From assembly GCA_038521625.1 (NCBI GenBank), contig JBCBKP010000002.1, forward strand, positions 124,001-188,000: DNA of 64,000 nt, in the 5' to 3' direction. Positions 58,820 to 64,000 of this stretch are shown one piece after another. The stretch comes from JBCBKP01 sp038521625. Lineage in GTDB: Bacteria > Planctomycetota > Phycisphaerae > Phycisphaerales > UBA1924. The notes beneath the pieces are model-generated. The model ran no database searches. It was not told the DNA's origin and worked only from the letters and a program-made list of their open reading frames with translations. The position numbers and the translations under genes are program-made. Each line of letters opens with the position of its first letter. The stretch's first letter is position 1.

Positions 58820-59321
58820 TCGTTTCGGTTGGGCTTTGATTGGGATAGCTGGTGCGGCGGGTGATCCCGGGGCGTGTTCCGCTTGCCCGGGGTGTGCGCC
58901 GCGCCTACCTTTCTCTTCGGCTTGGTGTTGGATACGGCATTCAAAATCGGCGGACGGCGGGCGTGGACGGACTTAGCTGGCGTCGCACTGGCAATCACGG
59001 ATTGTTCGGCGAGCGGGCCCACTGCCCGCCTCTGTTGTTGCGCGGGCGTTTCGGCTGGGCGTGCGCGCGAGATCAGGGGCTGAGGATCACGGCGAGATTC
59101 TGAACTCTTAGGGGCACCTTGGTGCGGGCCGCGTTGCCACGCGGGGGGTTCGTCGCCCCCGCGGCGAGCTGAAGGCCGCACCGTCGCGCTGTCGGCCCGG
59201 CGCGGGCGGGTGCCACGGATCGACGGCGACAGGCAAGCACAGGCGTGCCGGGCACGGCGGGAGGGGGCGTTCGATGGTCGCCGCTCCTCACGGGCTCCGG
59301 GCGCGGGCGCGAAAGGTTCGC
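58820..59321 (+). other. long rplL-rpoB spacer
   Basis: The rplL-rpoB gap is 547 bases (58775-59321), unusually long for this packed chromosome. Apart from the hairpin at 58796-58819 I find no gene with convincing codon structure; short open frames exist in several phases. It may hold an rpoB promoter or a long leader. No riboswitch or L10-leader pattern was recognised. Confidence 0.5.
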
Positions 59322-63191
<3,870 letters not shown>

Positions 63192-63275
63192 TTCGATCTC
63201 TCTGAGCTACGGCGTTCTTGAAGACTGAGAAGACACACGACGGGGCGGAGGGCCCCGGGGACGGAGCAAGGTCTC

Positions 63276-64000
63276 ATGGCTGAGAGCGTGTACGAGCGTG
63301 TGAACGACTTCGCGGCGGTCAAGGTGACGCTGGCGTCGCCCAACGACATCCGCGCCTGGTCCTACGGCGAGGTCAAGAAGCCCGAGACCATCAACTACCG
63401 CACCTACCGGCCCGAGAAGGACGGCCTGTTCTGCGAGCGGATCTTCGGCCCCGAGCGCGACTACGAGTGCGCCTGCGGCAAGTTCCGCGGCACCAAGTAC
63501 AAGGGCATCATCTGCGACCGCTGCGGCGTCAAGGTGACCCACAGCCGCGTCCGCCGCAAGCGGATGGGCCACATCAACCTGGCGGCGCCGGTCGTGCACA
63601 TCTGGTTCTTCAAGAGCATGCCCAGCCGCCTGGGCACGCTGCTGGCGATGAAGACCAGCGACCTCGAGAAGATCATCTACTACCAGGACTATGTCGTCAC
63701 CGACCCGGGCGACACCGAGCTGACCTACAAGCAGGTCCTCACCGAGGACGACTACCGCACCGCGGTCGAGAAGTACGGCAACGCCTTCAAGGCCGAGATG
63801 GGCGCCGACGCGGTCCGCACGCTGATCGACGCGCTGAACCTCGACGAGGAGGCCGAGCAGATCCGGACGGACCTGCGCGAGACCCGCTCGAAGCAGAAGA
63901 CCAAGGACCTGGCCAAGCGGCTCAAGCTGGTCGAGTCGATCCGCTTCAGCGAGAACGACCCGGTCTGGCTGGTCATGGACGTGGTCCCGGTGATCCCGCC
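63276..64000 (+). CDS. rpoC: RNA polymerase beta' subunit, N-terminal part; runs off the window
   Basis: Starts at ATG 63276, 84 bases after rpoB, and remains open to the right edge (about 241 residues seen of ~1400). N-terminal landmarks: NDIRAWSYGEVKKPETINYRTYRPEKDGLFCERIFGP, then the four-Cys zinc site YECACGKF ... ICDRCGV, KMGHI-like RMGHINLAAPVVHIWFFKSMPSRLG, and VVPVIPP at the edge. The catalytic NADFDGD motif lies beyond the window. Confidence 0.97.
   Translation, partial: MAESVYERVNDFAAVKVTLASPNDIRAWSYGEVKKPETINYRTYRPEKDGLFCERIFGPERDYECACGKFRGTKYKGIICDRCGVKVTHSRVRRKRMGHINLAAPVVHIWFFKSMPSRLGTLLAMKTSDLEKIIYYQDYVVTDPGDTELTYKQVLTEDDYRTAVEKYGNAFKAEMGADAVRTLIDALNLDEEAEQIRTDLRETRSKQKTKDLAKRLKLVESIRFSENDPVWLVMDVVPVIP

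Overview
The window is GC-rich, densely packed bacterial chromosome. The best fit is a planctomycete of the class Phycisphaerae. Pointers are a Hc1-like mini-histone (35327-35506), a secreted protein ending in a dockerin-like EF-hand pair (24723-27449), two linked clpP genes, a HAD/VWA/MoxR/DUF58 style gene content, zinc-ribbon membrane proteins and a eukaryote-like Ser/Thr kinase. Peptidoglycan genes (uppP, ftsW, murG, a PGRP-type amidase homologue) suggest that a murein wall is made. Taxonomy is inferred from gene content only. I see no rRNA, tRNA, CRISPR array, prophage or transposase gene.

Layout. 1-13 kb: end of an MDR dehydrogenase, a DUF4190/GspG-like membrane protein, serA-uppP on the minus strand, two SPOUT RNA methyltransferases around a thioredoxin-like protein, a small lipoprotein, an amidase-fold protein, a kinase and metallophosphoesterase pair, a zinc-ribbon membrane protein, glyA and a prepilin-like protein. 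13-25 kb: an unknown membrane protein, an AtoE-type transporter, HAD phosphatase plus two clpP genes (minus strand), then metallophosphoesterase-yidC-mnmE, clpS, a stand-alone GspE-N-like protein and rimO. 25-38 kb: the large dockerin-like protein, ftsW-murG, a small acidic protein with a diguanylate cyclase, a Cof-type HAD phosphatase, rsmA, an APH-fold kinase, the histone-like gene, a FabZ-like dehydratase, a UvrC-like protein and manA. 38-42 kb: pepP-like peptidase, accB and accC (minus strand).

41.5-54.3 kb is a long plus-strand run: ABC-type permease, NHL-repeat lipoprotein, a large VWA membrane protein, MoxR ATPase, DUF58 protein and a BatA-type VWA protein, i.e. a MoxR/DUF58/VWA system. 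It has been rearranged. A 505-bp cassette with 39-bp imperfect terminal inverted repeats encodes a GxxExxY (PD-(D/E)XK-like) protein and reads in frame into a lipoprotein. Further on, the 5' end of the batA-type gene is present three times, twice as the signal peptide of small lipoprotein genes. 54.4-56.1 kb holds a heptamer tandem repeat, a lipoprotein and a secreted protein. 56.3 kb to the end is the rplK-rplA-rplJ-rplL-rpoB-rpoC cluster; rpoC runs off the edge.

Many genes touch or overlap by 1-4 bases (ATGA or GTGA), so they are probably translationally coupled. About a dozen transcription-unit heads lack a Shine-Dalgarno sequence and carry a TANNNT hexamer 5-9 bases before the start codon, which suggests widespread leaderless transcription. 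The three observations I rate highest are the GxxExxY cassette, the tripled 5' module and the leaderless promoter signature.
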